Shown here: in pieces, positions 1-11,616 of the stretch
Position numbering within the stretch: position 1 is the first letter of the stretch
Layout: every line of letters begins with the position of its first letter
From: Datisca glomerata
Taxonomy: Eukaryota > Streptophyta > Magnoliopsida > Cucurbitales > Datiscaceae
Assembly (NCBI GenBank): GCA_003255025.1
Contig: QANY01004052.1
Location: 1,364,001-1,428,000 of the forward strand
Reading direction: 5' to 3'
Length of the DNA: 64,000 bases
Position numbers and translations under genes: made by a program
The notes under the pieces: model-generated
The model's database searches: none
Told to the model about the DNA's origin: nothing
Seen by the model: only the letters and a program-made list of their open reading frames with translations

Positions 1-1399
1 TGACAAGATCTAGACCAAATACTTCATCGAATAAAAGATAGAGCGAGAACCGTAAGATTATGTAAACGTTTGTGAAGAGGACACCAGTCAGACAAAAATG
101 CATGGCTCGCCAACGTGACAATCCAATGACAAGTTAAGCAAAATCGTAGACACAATTATTTCCTGGACCAGTAGGTTTCGTTTATATATACATAATTGGT
201 CAGTTCAGTCTTCAATATGACAAGATTTTGAATTTCTATTCAGTTTAATTTTTATGCTAAAAATCAAACCGAATCAGTCATATACACCCCAGATATTTAC
301 TGTTTAAAAAATTTATTAGAGTGTGAAATACTAAGATTAATTATTGTTAGGTAACAAAGGTAAGTAATATTCTATTGTCGATAGATATTGTACAAATCCG
401 TATAAAGTACTTTAAATGTTAGTAAAATAATTGGTGGCATGTAAGAGTTAATTTAATTCTTTGTCGACTTTAAAAAACAGTAAATTAAATCTGAGTTGTT
501 ACTTCTAAAGTTATAGTTAATTAAAATAAAACTCTGACAACTTGAACTAAAATTTAGGGGAAGAAAAGGGAAATTTTCGATGTTGATGGAGTCGAAGGCC
601 CTAAAATCGCGGGTCCCATGTGAGGTGCAGACAATGGAACATGCTCCTAATTTCAATCCTCGTGCTAATTGGGTTTTAGTGGCCACAATATCCATTCACT
701 AATCATTACTTCCCCCATTAACCCCAAAACTAAATCCTCCAAAAAGTAAAAAAAACCAAGAATGTTTTTTTTTTAAATTAAAAAAACCAAGAATTTTTTA
801 TCTACTTCAAAACACTAAATGGCTCTATCCGATTGATTGAGAAATATAGTTTTTTTATGAAGGAGAATAACGAGTAAGATGAATTAAAATCGAGTGTGTG
901 AATGTAAATGGTATGAGAATTTTTTTTATCGTCGTTAATATCAGACGATTTAAAATTACATTCCAATTCGATTCAGGTGTGGTAACTTGTTTGAAAACCT
1001 TTAATTTTCTAGAGATAACACATTAATTTTCTCGTCATTTATATGAAAAGTATTATTACAAAACATGGGAAAATAACAGCCTAAATAGTTACATAGAATT
1101 GAAATTTGGACGTAAACATAAGGAAAATAACTAGAACGGAATTTATAGTAGTTAATCTTCTTTATTAAATAATATGCAACAATGACCTTTGATTTATATA
1201 GATATAAAAATTATCATTTTTAAGTTTAGAAATTTTGAACTTTTGTAGGACTTACTAATTTGTCATTTTTAATTGTTTTGTAAACTAACAGTCTGTTGAA
1301 AAAAAAAACAAAAAAATAAACCTTAGCTAATTTGTCTATCTTCTCCAACCCCTTCATTAACGAAGCATGCTCCAAGATTTCTCAACATCCGTTACAAGA
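1..1399. other. A+T-rich intergenic sequence
   Basis: I see no recognisable gene, RNA or repeat here. An 80-codon open frame on the minus strand (453-695) has no recognisable domain and no splice context, so I do not call it. Confidence 0.5.
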
Positions 1400-1451
1400 A
1401 TAAGAAGTCATAACCATCCAATTATGAACATAAGAAGTCATAACCATCCAA
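1400..1451. repeat. 22-bp direct repeat, two copies 30 bp apart
   Basis: A 22-bp segment beginning ATAAGAAGTC and ending ACCATCCAA occurs at 1400-1421 and again at 1430-1451 without change. The 8-bp linker makes this a simple local duplication. Confidence 0.8.
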
Positions 1452-1666
1452 CAAAATAACCATCCACTGCCTCGATACAAACTACAGCAGACACTACTCC
1501 AAGCTTTAACGAGATGTTTAAAAGATTCTCCTCTCATTTCTCCATATTTAAACCAACAAAATCAATGGTTATTAATAGATAGGACAGATAACAGTGAACC
1601 AAGAACACATTTTTTTTCACCAATGGTGCGCAAGAAAGATACAAATCAAACAAAATTCCAGCAACT

Positions 1667-2065
1667 TTATGATATAAAAAGGCATGGTGAAATAAATCCA
1701 TAAACCAGTTTGATTGAAAATTTCTTCTCAGAAATTTTTTCCAGCAAATCCTTCTGACCAATTTTAGGTTCTAAATCAACTACTGTACAACTTCCTTTAA
1801 TAGTTCCCCATGTTCCATCCTAAATTTTTCATAGAAATTAAGATTAGACCATAAGAAACAAAATCCCAATTAAAGTAAAGGATTGAGAAGAGATTACCAG
1901 AAAACAATGCAAGAACTTCCGGGACTCATTGTCATGCCTACAGGCCTCAAAAGTTGAAACCCAAGGAGTGAAGAATCCATAGCATATTCCAACAAGAACA
2001 CTACCAGCAATACTTAAACCCAACCATAAACCAAATAATGGAGGCAAACCAAACATAATAGCAAC
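1667..2065 (-). pseudogene. At3g27390-like membrane protein gene relic (two exons)
   Basis: Two minus-strand exons read like the N-terminal third of the plant uncharacterised membrane protein family typified by At3g27390. The first exon (2065-1898, 56 codons) starts after a TTTTTTCAG acceptor. It encodes a hydrophobic segment with the family's glycine-rich stretch (GSVLVGICYGFFTPW) and the STFEA...HDNESRKFLHCF block, and it ends at a GT donor. The second exon (from 1819, after TTTAG) continues in phase with DGTWGTIKGSCTVV, the next family block. It then departs from the family and reaches a stop at 1667. The family protein is several hundred residues long, so this is a fragment. I cannot find the initiating exon or the C-terminal two thirds. 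The family match is from memory of conserved blocks and the function is unknown. It could instead be part of a rearranged but transcribed gene. Confidence 0.6.
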
Positions 2066-2329
2066 CTGAAAAAAATTAAGAAACTCATAATCAAATTGAC
2101 AAAAAAGGATCCGAACTGGACAAGAAATAAAAGAAAATAAAAAAGGAGGAACCTTTGAGAGCACCACCTTGGTTCTCCAATTCTCAAAGAGCGGCTTTAG
2201 AGTGAAGATGATGAAATCACCGTCTTAGTTCTCCAATTTGGTGCCCTATCGGCACCACTGTTCAACGGATGACTTAACATACAGAAGAGCATGTGGAGAA
2301 AGAGCTTCAATGGTTTGTGCTTTAGAGAG

Positions 2330-2561
2330 AATGGAGAAAAGGGAAAGAAAGGGATTTTGATAGATCGAGAGGAGAGAGGGCTAGCCACGTATTTTGGTGT
2401 TTCCTTCGACTCTCCGGTTGATTTTTTTTCGCGTTTCTAGCGGTCGCTTATTGCGACGGTTACGGTATAACTGTCGCCAAAAAGAAGGAAACACCAAAAT
2501 ACGTGGCTAGCCCTCTCTCCTCTCGATCTATCAAAATCCCTTTCTTTCCCTTTTCTCCATT
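2330..2561. repeat. Perfect 78-bp inverted repeat with 76-bp spacer
   Basis: Bases 2330-2407 are the exact reverse complement of 2484-2561, with no mismatch over 78 bp. The spacer (2408-2483) is locally G+C-richer and contains GCGACGG and CTGTCGCC-like stretches of the kind seen in CACTA transposon subterminal regions. Transcription through it in either direction would give a long fold-back RNA. The left arm lies just upstream of the At3g27390-like relic on the minus strand, so the arm may be a duplicated promoter or leader segment of that gene. Origin as a foldback element or as an inverted duplication cannot be decided from sequence alone. Confidence 0.95.
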
Positions 2562-4380
2562 TATCCTTATAATATTAATAGATAATTTATATTTTCAAGC
2601 TTGATCTCATAACATAAAAAAATATTATATAATATTTAATTTATAACTTCAAAATTTATCTTTCTTGATATTTATTTGTATTATGTTACAAAGTATTTAG
2701 AATCAAATTATTCTTGAATAAAAATAATATTCTATTACATGAATTATATTAAATGAGAAAATATGTGAAAACTTTAAATTATACTATATTTTAAGGAGAC
2801 TTACAGAGTAAAAGAGAAAATAAAAAATTTCTCTCTTGTAAACTCATTTTAATATATTAAGATGAATTATATTAGTTAGTGGATCATTTTTACAACAACT
2901 ATTATCTAGGGATCATTGTTACTAATTATTTATTTATGTAATATGACTCACTGTTAAAAGTTCTAACTAAAATGTATGAAACCTAGAGCAAATGGGGGGT
3001 TGAGATGGGCCGGGAAGCGGGCCGAGATAGAAACCCACACCCAGCCGACAAATTCCCGTACAAAGGGTGGAACGTGGGGTTTTTGCATGGAATATGCGTA
3101 ACATTTTCTCCGTTTTACATGGACTTCACTCCCTCCCAAACCATGGTGGCTTCACGGCTCCACCATCACCTCCGCCACCACCATCACCTTCTTTTATGGC
3201 CGCCACCCCAATTTGTTTTCCTTTAACTTTTGACTTGTAAACAAAGTTAACCGCTTGAGCTAATCTTAATCACATGTGGGCGTGTCAAACATGCAAAGTT
3301 TAAAGCGTAAAGACGAATATTATTCCAAAAGAAAACTATTTCCTTACTTTTTGGTCAAATTAATATTTTCAATAGTAAATTCTTTTCCACATATACATGT
3401 TTATCTCTTCATCTCCTAATTTGAACTTTTTAAAAATCTTTTTTCATATAACGTGAGTTTACAGATTTAGATCTAATAAATCATACGGATATGAAAATTA
3501 ATAATCAAGTAAAACTTTTAGTCATACTGAAAATAGATGATGAAGCAAACCTAAGATTTAATAAGTTAAACTACATCTCGTTGTTCTAACTTTAGAGTTC
3601 AAAAACTTCAAATAATTATGACATGAGTCAATGTTTGTCTATAGTATTGTAATGTCCTGATTTTGTATGATTTCATTTTTTATCACTCCGCACCTATTGA
3701 TCTCCGAGTATTGGAGAAGCCCTGATGAGGTATATTCCTCCTAATTATGGGCATTTGATATTTGGGTTAAAATTTTCAACTTTAATAATAAGATTATTTA
3801 TGGAAACACTTTATGCCCTTATCACATGGGAGATTATTCCCTATTTTGCTGTATTATAAATTACTAAAACTTTGCATATGAGTTGTTGAATTCACGAGAA
3901 AATCAATGGATTGGATTTGGTGATAAGAATATGGATCCTAATAAATAGGGGAGAATCATAATAATTATAATAATAATTATATAAATGGAGGAATGGGGAG
4001 GTGGGGAGGTGGGGCCTAGCTCCACGATGGGCCACCCCCAAGCCGTCGAATGATAAGGGATAGCTTTCATTGACGAGCCGGCGATTAGTAGTGGGTTTAG
4101 GTTTAATGGTGCGCGTGTTTTGCTTTAAAAGCGTGCCAGCGGCGGGTCCATTGAAATTGAGCGCTCGGCTTGAGCCAACCCAACCAACAATCATATTCTG
4201 TCCGAGTCATCGACAAATTACTACTCCCAGTCCCTGCAACTGTAACTTATATATATATAAAATAATAATAATAATAATTTTCACTGAATCTTTTAGTTGT
4301 TTGAAAATTACGTAACTCTAAATTCTTACCCACCTAAAAAAAACTCAAATCTCGTAATAAACTGAGGCAGAGAGATTTAA
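2562..4380. other. Intergenic sequence upstream of the LAX gene
   Basis: This is A+T-rich sequence without a supported gene. It includes a less A+T-rich stretch at about 2990-3230 with a histidine-coding CAC/CAT run, a second one at about 3990-4200, and short AAT/TAA runs (3958-3980, 4256-4280). Distal promoter elements of the downstream auxin carrier gene may lie here, but none can be assigned. Confidence 0.5.
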
Positions 4381-4412
4381 CCATTGTAACCGTTGAAGGG
4401 AGTTGTAGTAGG

Positions 4413-4422
4413 CTATAAAAAG
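4413..4422 (+). promoter_or_regulatory. Probable TATA box of the LAX gene
   Basis: CTATAAAAAG is a good plant TATA box in a less A+T-rich context. It lies about 140 bp before a pyrimidine-rich CTCACT/CTCTCT leader (4560-4615), the kind of sequence common in plant 5' untranslated regions. Transcription would be expected to begin near 4445. That places the start about 1 kb before the ATG at 5468, so the leader is long or carries an intron. An acceptor-like TGATTCAG at about 5428-5435 would suit such an intron. Confidence 0.45.
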
Positions 4423-5467
4423 AGGCCATTGTTGGGTGATGACCTTAATACCTTATTGATGAGAACAACGTCTCAATCGTTATTTAAGAAAATTCTCTGT
4501 CACCTAACGAAGACCCCAAAGAATCGAATCCGAAGAAGGAGAATTAGTATTGGGTGTTTCGTCTCTCTCACTCACTCACTCACTCTTTCACACAGTTACC
4601 CACTTTCACTCTCTGAAAGAGTGGGAGGAGAAAAGGAATTTTCAGAGCAAATATTCCCACGAGCTCAATTATTGCCTTAGTTCTCTTAATTTTATAATTT
4701 GAAAGTTTTTCTTTTGTATAATTGCATTGAAAAGGGTCTTTTTGTTCAACCTCTGCAAAGACCGACCATTGAAACCCACAGATTTGTTTTTCTTTGCTGC
4801 TTTTGAGGTCTCTCGCCGTCTTTGGGTTCGGCACTGCCTCATTTTCTGGACGAATTGAGGCGCATTAATGTTGGTGCTTCACTGACTCTACCTAGTTCGC
4901 CCTCTCAGAAAGAAAGATCTATAGCTGGATATTTCGTAATTTATTTCATTGCATTTAAGGCTCCCTTTCTGACATATCTTGGAATGAAGAATCGTTAGCT
5001 CTCTCTGCTTCATCTGTACTCTGTTCGTGCCTTTACTCTCTCTGTTTTGCTTCTCTAAGTCTGAAAACAACAGGGAGGTTATTAATTTAATCGAGAGGGA
5101 GGACTGAGTTTCAAACTTCAAAGGGTCATTTTGTTGAACGGGACGGATCTTCATTTTCTTCAAATTTTCCGCGAAAGAGACATATTGCGTTGGTTGTGAA
5201 AAAAGGTGGTATTTGGGTTCGTGAAAAACATGTATACTTCAGACCCTTTTTCTTTTTAAATAATTTTCGTCCTTCTTTTTTCCTTTGGATTTCAGTGGGA
5301 ATTCTGTATTTGGTCAGTAATAAGGAATTTGGGTATTTGGATCTGGAGGACTTTCATTTTCTGGGGTTTCGCCCGTCTTAGCAAGCTTTTTTTGGCTTTT
5401 TTTTGTCTCATTCACTGTCGTTTTATGTGATTCAGATCCATCAAGATTTTAAGAAAAAATCAAGACA

Positions 5468-8403
5468 ATGCTGCAACAGAAGCAAGCAGAGGAAGCAATA
5501 GTACCAAGCAACAGCGAAACAGAGCATGATGGCAAGGAAGAGGATAAGGAGGAACAGAACTCCATGTTCAACATCAAGAACATTCTCTGGCATGGCGGCT
5601 CCGTCTGGGATGCCTGGTTCAGCTGCGCCTCTAATCAAGTAAACCCACCACACAAACCCATTTTCCAAATCCCAAATACAGAGACAGAGTGTTAATTAGA
5701 TTTTCTTATTAGCATGATCTCTGATGAATTAAATTTTTGGTCTTCCTCTTAATTTACAGGTCGCACAGGTTCTCTTGACATTGCCTTATTCATTCTCTCA
5801 GCTTGGTATGCTATCAGGCATCCTGCTTCAGATATTCTACGGTATTATTGGTAGCTGGACTGCCTATTTGATCAGTGTACTCTACGTAGAGTACAGGAGC
5901 AGGAAGGAGAAAGAGAATGTTAACTTCAAAACCCATGTCATTCAGGTAATTTATTAACTAATTAGTAACCTACATATCTATATCTAATCAAGTTCTCTAA
6001 AATTTCATTCTATTGAAAGAACATGATTTTGGATTGCAGTGGTTCGAAGTGCTTGATGGGTTACTTGGTCCATACTGGAAAGCGTTGGGGCTTGCCTTCA
6101 ACTGTACTTTTCTCTTGTTTGGATCTGTCATTCAGCTTATAGCTTGTGCAAGGTAAAAACTTGACAATCATTTCAACACCCCAAAAAGATTTCAACTGGT
6201 GGATTTTGTTTGATTTTGAGTATATTGTGTTGTTTCGATGAACTCAGCAACATATATTACATCAATGACCATTTGGACAAAAGAACTTGGACTTACATAT
6301 TTGGAGCTTGCTGTGCCACCACTGTCTTCATTCCTTCCTTCCACAACTACCGTATTTGGTCTTTTCTTGGCCTTGGCATGACCACTTACACTGCTTGGTA
6401 CATGGCTATAGCTGCTCTTGTTCATGGCCAAGTAAGCAATTCCTCCTCTTTTTACTTCTTTTTTCACCAATTACTCCATGAATAAAGCTTCTGAGGGGCA
6501 TGATTTTGATTATTTTGTGTTCAGGTTGAGGGTGTAAAGCATACGGCTCCAACAAAGCTAGTGCTGTATTTTACAGGCGCAACCAACATACTTTACACCT
6601 TTGGCGGCCATGCCGTGACAGTGTAAGCTTTTCTTTATTGTCTTGATGAATTATGGTTTCTACCCGGCTTCTGTTAGCAGCTTTTGCCGGTCATTTCAAC
6701 TTACAGACAAAATCATACAGATCTAATTACTTTTGTTCACCCCCCGAGTTTTCCTAGGAAAATTGCACAGTAGCTTAGTTACACACATCGCCTACCTTTT
6801 ACTCTGTTTGTCTTCATCTGATTAAAATCATTTTACTTTCTTTTTGTTTTTTCCACTATTTGTGCTATAAAATTATTTGTATATTTTCTCAAACTCTCTG
6901 TTTAGTATGAGAGGATTAAATTGTCTGATAGATGACGAAATGGAAATTGAATTTGGAATCTGGGGGTTAAATGTTTCAGGGAAATAATGCATGCCATGTG
7001 GAGACCTCAGAAGTTTAAGTACATTTACTTGATGGCCACCTTATACGTTTTCACACTGACAATTCCATCAGCTACCGCCGTCTACTGGGCTTTCGGTGAC
7101 CAGCTCCTTAACCATTCCAACGCCTTTTCTCTCCTCCCCAAGAACAGCTTCCGAGATGCTGCAGTTATCTTAATGCTCATTCATCAGGTCTGAACTTACA
7201 ACATCACTACAACTAATTTGGTCGATCTTGATGAATTATTTGTGTTTAATTATGAACTGGGTGTGGTCATGGATGCAGTTTATTACATTTGGGTTTGCGT
7301 GTACACCATTGTACTTTGTGTGGGAGAAGGTGATAGGGATGCATGATACAAAGAGCATATGCTTGAGGGCACTAGCCAGGTTGCCTGTGGTAATACCAAT
7401 ATGGTTCTTGGCTATAATTTTCCCCTTCTTTGGGCCTATTAACTCTGCAGTGGGTGCTCTTTTGGTGAGTTTCACAGTCTATATCATCCCAGCATTAGCA
7501 CATATGCTCACCTACAGAAAAGCCTCTGCTAGACAGGTAAATAAAAAAATATCCTCTTCTCACTCGCTCATTTGCTGCTTCTGTCCCACCATCACTACTA
7601 TGCCCTTTGCTTTTCTGTGTATCCCCACTTGGCCGTACAGCCTTACTGGCATTGGCCCACCACAGTTCCCCTTAGATTCTTTGCAATGATACAAGCTGTA
7701 ATTATCTTGCTTCTTCTTGGGTATTTCTTCATTCTATATTTAAGTGGACCCATCGTATTCTCGTATTTCATCATATAGATGAGGATATTTCTACATTACA
7801 TAGATGACACTGGTATTAGGTGTGTTTCCACTGTCATAGCACTTCATCTATGTGATATAATGTGAGGTAATCTAACGATAAATAAATCTTAATACAATAT
7901 TCGTAAAAGTACGATAGACAGTGAGAGAACGAGCATTTAAAGTTCGAGCTTTATGGTATGAAATGTTAGGAGAGGAGTACAAAAAAAATAGGTGGTAGGT
8001 CTTTTTCATTTAGTTATGAACTATAATTGAAATATTGTACTACTTTGTGATAAGTATTAGTTGTATGATATGACCTGCCTTGCGATTTTTCAAAATACGA
8101 TCTTTATTTAAATTAAAAAAAATGAGAGAATCGAAATCTGTAAATGTATATAAATTTTTGACTTTTGTTTTCTAATTGTAGAATGCTGCAGAGAAACCTC
8201 CATTCTTTCTACCAAGCTGGGCAGGCATGTATGCCTTGAACACATTTGTCGTGGTATGGGTTCTGGTAGTCGGGTTCGGGTTTGGAGGATGGGCCAGCAT
8301 GACCAATTTCGTAAGGCAAGTTGATACCTTTGGTCTCTTTGCCAAATGCTACCAATGCAAACCTCCATCTCCACCTTCTCTATCAGCTCCTCCCCGTCAC
8401 TAA
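5468..8403 (+). CDS. LAX: Auxin influx carrier, AUX1/LAX family (8 exons, 479 aa)
   Basis: This is a plasma-membrane proton-coupled importer of indole-3-acetic acid, of the amino acid/auxin permease family. Coding exons are 5468-5638, 5760-5945, 6040-6152, 6248-6431, 6525-6622, 6980-7187, 7279-7536 and 8182-8403. All introns are GT-AG and the joined frame has no stop. The protein starts with an acidic, Glu/Lys-rich cytoplasmic tail of about 35 residues. The conserved WHGGSVWDAWFSCASNQ block follows, then the very conserved transmembrane core with NHS/NAFSLLPKN, HQFITFGFACTPLYF and GPINSAVGALLVSF. The C-terminus is a short proline-rich tail after CYQCKP. The length matches the family (about 470-490). 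The start is the only in-frame ATG before the core, and the N-terminus (KQAEEAIV) resembles Arabidopsis LAX1 more than LAX3. Which LAX paralogue this is remains uncertain. No residue of the core appears damaged, so I infer a functional gene. Confidence 0.97.
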
Positions 8404-10640
8404 GCCACCGGATCTCTTACTCTTTCTCCATATTGGGTCATTCTATGTTATTGTGAGTATATCATACAGGAGAGAAGAGGAAGAAAGAATACAAATGAGA
8501 GAAAAGCTTTCTACTATCTTTCTCTCTTTCCCCGTATTGTTATTATTACAGTAACAGAGAATTTTACTACCCATGTTATGTCCCATAGTTTGGTAGCGGA
8601 AATAATGATATTTCCCCAAGATCTCGTGTGTTGGAATCTTAGTTTTTTTCCCCCTTATTTAGTTTATAATTAGTGTGATGAATTGTGATGATTCCCTATC
8701 AAAGACTAAGCTTAGTTAAATCAAATATTTAGCCTTTTTTTTCTCAATTTTTGGTGTCACACCAATACCCTTTTGTTGAGATACGATAAGATTTTGTTCT
8801 TGTTGGTTGTTATATAGATTGCAATGTTATATTATTAATAGTAGCATGTTTCCAAAGCCAAATGGTATGGGCTTGACTGACTAATATCTTAATTGCAACG
8901 TGGCCTTGACCACAAATGTGTTTGCATGTAGACATGTTTGAGTGGCAAGTTGATTTTGACCTTTGACCTTAGGTTCCACTTAAGCAAAAAAATTTAACGG
9001 CCAGTTTCACATGGGTTATTATTCAATTATTTTATATAAATAATTAACTAAAATTGCTCCTAAAAAATAGTAACTATAAATATAGTTTAATGAGTAATAC
9101 TATATACTAACTAAAAATAATTAATAGCATAACACCTCTATGTTTCGTACTAAAATTTTCTAAATTAAAAGGGTAAATATTATGTATAAAAAAATACAAT
9201 AGACTATTCTTACATAGAGTTCTTATACTAAGACGTCTAACTCAATTGACATTAAAAGATCCATTCAAGCAACTCAAGACAATTAAAATTTGGCAATTAT
9301 TATTACAAAGTGATACATCTCAAAATTTGATTTGCAAAGTTACTAAATGCTATGATTTTTAACAACGTTGAGTAGTAAATTTAAACACATGTGCGCCGCA
9401 CAAAGGTTACTCTTTTTTAGAGATAGTATAATACGATCAGTCTTGTGTTTGTTTCTCGTTTCTCCGTTTGTATCAATATGAAAAAAGAAAATTTTACATG
9501 CTAGACAACTTTAAGGGAAATGCTTTAAAAAATAGTAGATTTTAAATAGAGTTAGGTAAATAACAGGTTTTCAATAGATTTAGATAAATAGCAGGTTTCC
9601 TAATTAATCAATAATTTTAGATTAAATTGACATTCATCTATATATAACATGTTAGATATTTTCTCGGATATATCATCGGTAAATAGCCGATATACCTGAT
9701 TAATAGATGTTAGAAATTTGTAAGTAATTAATTGACGTTATATGAAAATCAAATATACCATAATCATGTTTAAGAATCTCAACTATACCGATCAAAATCT
9801 CTTGAAAATCGCTAAATACAGTAACTTACCTTCAATAAATTATTTCCAAAATAGAAAAACTAATAAAATCTAAATTAAATCTATAAAAAAATAACAACAA
9901 ACACTTTCATCACATATGAACGTTTATTGCGATAATAATCATAAAAAATAATTCTTCTATTATATCAGTGATAATACTATTACAACTCCATCAACAAATA
10001 TTATTTGAAAAATCTTTCAAAAAATTTATAGATAATGCATGTATTTTTAAGGCATTCGAGTATATCATATGTCTATAGATGATATATTGATTTCAATTAT
10101 ACTATAATTATGGGAGTAATTAATGCTTAGTTTTTTTAAATCATATTTACAATAACTGTAGATCAAGTAACCACTGAATTTTAAAAAAAACCTAAATTCC
10201 GCCCAAATCAACCCATGAAATCGCTTAGATTATTTACTTCCTCCAATCAGATATGACTGAAAAAAGAGATTAATTTCCAATTGATTTCAGTTTTATTTGA
10301 TTTCAATTATACATCTATAGATGATATATTGATTTCAATTATACTATAATTCTTCTAAATAAACTATTGATAATGATTGATCAACCAATAAATTTACTAT
10401 TTCAGAATATGAACTAATTATTGAAATACATATATATGATGAATTACTAAAACAAAAAATACCTTCGAAACTGGCACCACGAGATCAAAACAAAAAAATT
10501 CCAAAATTGATAATGTCAATAATAGTATAGAATATTTCTTTGACAGAATTAGCTAAAAAAGGAAACTAGAATCGATCATTGATTATCATATAATTTAATT
10601 AAAAATAAAAAATAACGTTTGAATTGAAGGATAATAAATT
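8404..10640. other. 3' region of LAX and A+T-rich intergenic sequence
   Basis: The first few hundred bases are presumably the LAX 3' untranslated region. AATAAT-like A+T-rich signals are common, so a poly(A) site cannot be fixed. The rest holds no gene that I can support. It contains the 38-bp direct repeat listed separately. Confidence 0.5.
10072..10351. repeat. 38-bp direct repeat, copies 242 bp apart
   Basis: The sequence TCTATAGATGATATATTGAT and the following 18 bases occur identically at 10072-10109 and 10314-10351. The flanks are unrelated. Neither copy shows transposon termini. Confidence 0.85.
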
Positions 10641-10859
10641 CCTGAATATTTAATTAATTATAAAGGCACACCCAAATCTGATATGCAATCCGTAAAACGA
10701 AGGTTAAAATCGTCAATTACAAATTCGTCAACAGCCGATTGATAACGTGGCATAAAATATCTGCTATTTACATATAATTGAAAAAATCTTCCATTACTTA
10801 AATTGATTTTCAAAATCTGTCTAGTTGGTGCAATTACTTCAAAAACAATCTCGAGCGGT

Positions 10860-10925
10860 GGCCCAAAGACCAAAGCCCTTGGGCTCAAGTAAATTTTACA
10901 TGATGGGCCTAGCCTTGTATGGGCT
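10860..10925 (+). promoter_or_regulatory. Cluster of site II (TGGGCC/T) promoter motifs upstream of PSRP4
   Basis: Four TGGGCY motifs occur within 66 bp: GGCCCA at 10860 (reverse orientation), TGGGCT at 10880, TGGGCC at 10904 and TGGGCT at 10920. The last is about 150 bp before the ATG at 11078. Site II motifs, bound by TCP factors, are typical of plant promoters for ribosomal and nuclear-encoded organellar proteins, which fits the gene downstream. Confidence 0.7.
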
Positions 10926-11077
10926 AAAGCACGTCGGTCCAACTTCTTATGAGGCCTGCTTTACTCTTGACCGGTCTATCAATACTTGAAAAACTGTAAC
11001 AGCATCTTTTCCCTCCACTTCTTCCTTATCCGTTTCTGCTCTCAGTCAGTCACTCGAGAGCTCAATCTTGCTACGCC

Positions 11078-11616
11078 ATGGCTCAACTGATTGTTGGAAC
11101 TATTCCGATTCCTTCCCAATCTCTCAATCTCTCTCCTCGCATTTCTTTTTCCCACTCTGAAACCCTAGGAATTTCATTCTTCGCTCCAACTTCTTCGCTC
11201 TCAGTCTCTGCAACTTCTACTCCCTCTCTCCCTTCGGGTATGCAATTAGCTCTCTCTTTCTCTCAAATTCACTTGTTGCGGTGACCTAATTTCATGTTCT
11301 GTTACTTCAGTGTACTGTGGCAGAGGCGATAAGAAAACGGCAAAAGGGAAGCGCTTCAACCACTCCTTCGGCAATGTAAGAATTTCGTTTATTTTAGTTC
11401 ACTTCACTTTCAATTTTCCTTTTTGGATTTTGATACTTGATAGTGCTCTGTGATCCTTTATTTTTTCACTTTAATGTTTAGGCAAGGCCTCGGGACAAGA
11501 CGAAAGGGAGAGGGCCACCGAGAGTAGCTGTTCCTCCATCTCCACCCAAGAAAGATAAGTTTGAAGACAATGAAGTTATCAAGATTGAAATTGATGAGTC
11601 TCTGTTTTCCAACTAA
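11078..11616 (+). CDS. PSRP4: Chloroplast 30S ribosomal protein bTHXc (PSRP4/S31), 3 exons, 119 aa
   Basis: This is a small basic protein of the plastid 30S subunit, homologous to bacterial THX. It binds 16S rRNA in the head of the small subunit. Coding exons are 11078-11237, 11311-11375 and 11482-11616, with GT-AG introns. The first codon junction is split inside a valine codon. The first 50 or so residues are Ser/Thr/Pro-rich and lack acidic residues apart from one glutamate, as expected for a chloroplast transit peptide. The mature part begins near [20 protein letters not shown], continues with a KGRGPPRV basic patch, and ends with the acidic family tail IEIDESLF. The length and exon pattern fit plant homologues. 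The gene is convergent with the GT32 gene, with about 460 bp between the stop codons. The site II cluster upstream suggests strong expression in growing, photosynthetic tissue. Confidence 0.93.

Noticed and set aside
3005..3226. 73-codon frame with a histidine-rich stretch
   Set aside because: Low-complexity CAC/CAT run, no homologous domain recognised, no promoter or splice context.
4393..4680. 95-codon frame upstream of LAX
   Set aside because: It starts before the TATA box and runs through the pyrimidine-rich leader. Its composition follows the CTCACT repeats, so it is not a gene.
5177..5182. GAGACA (reverse of the auxin response core TGTCTC) in the LAX leader
   Set aside because: A single 6-bp match in transcribed sequence is expected by chance, with no partner element.
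10658..10942. 94-codon minus-strand frame
   Set aside because: It overlaps the PSRP4 promoter with its site II motifs and has no recognisable domain.
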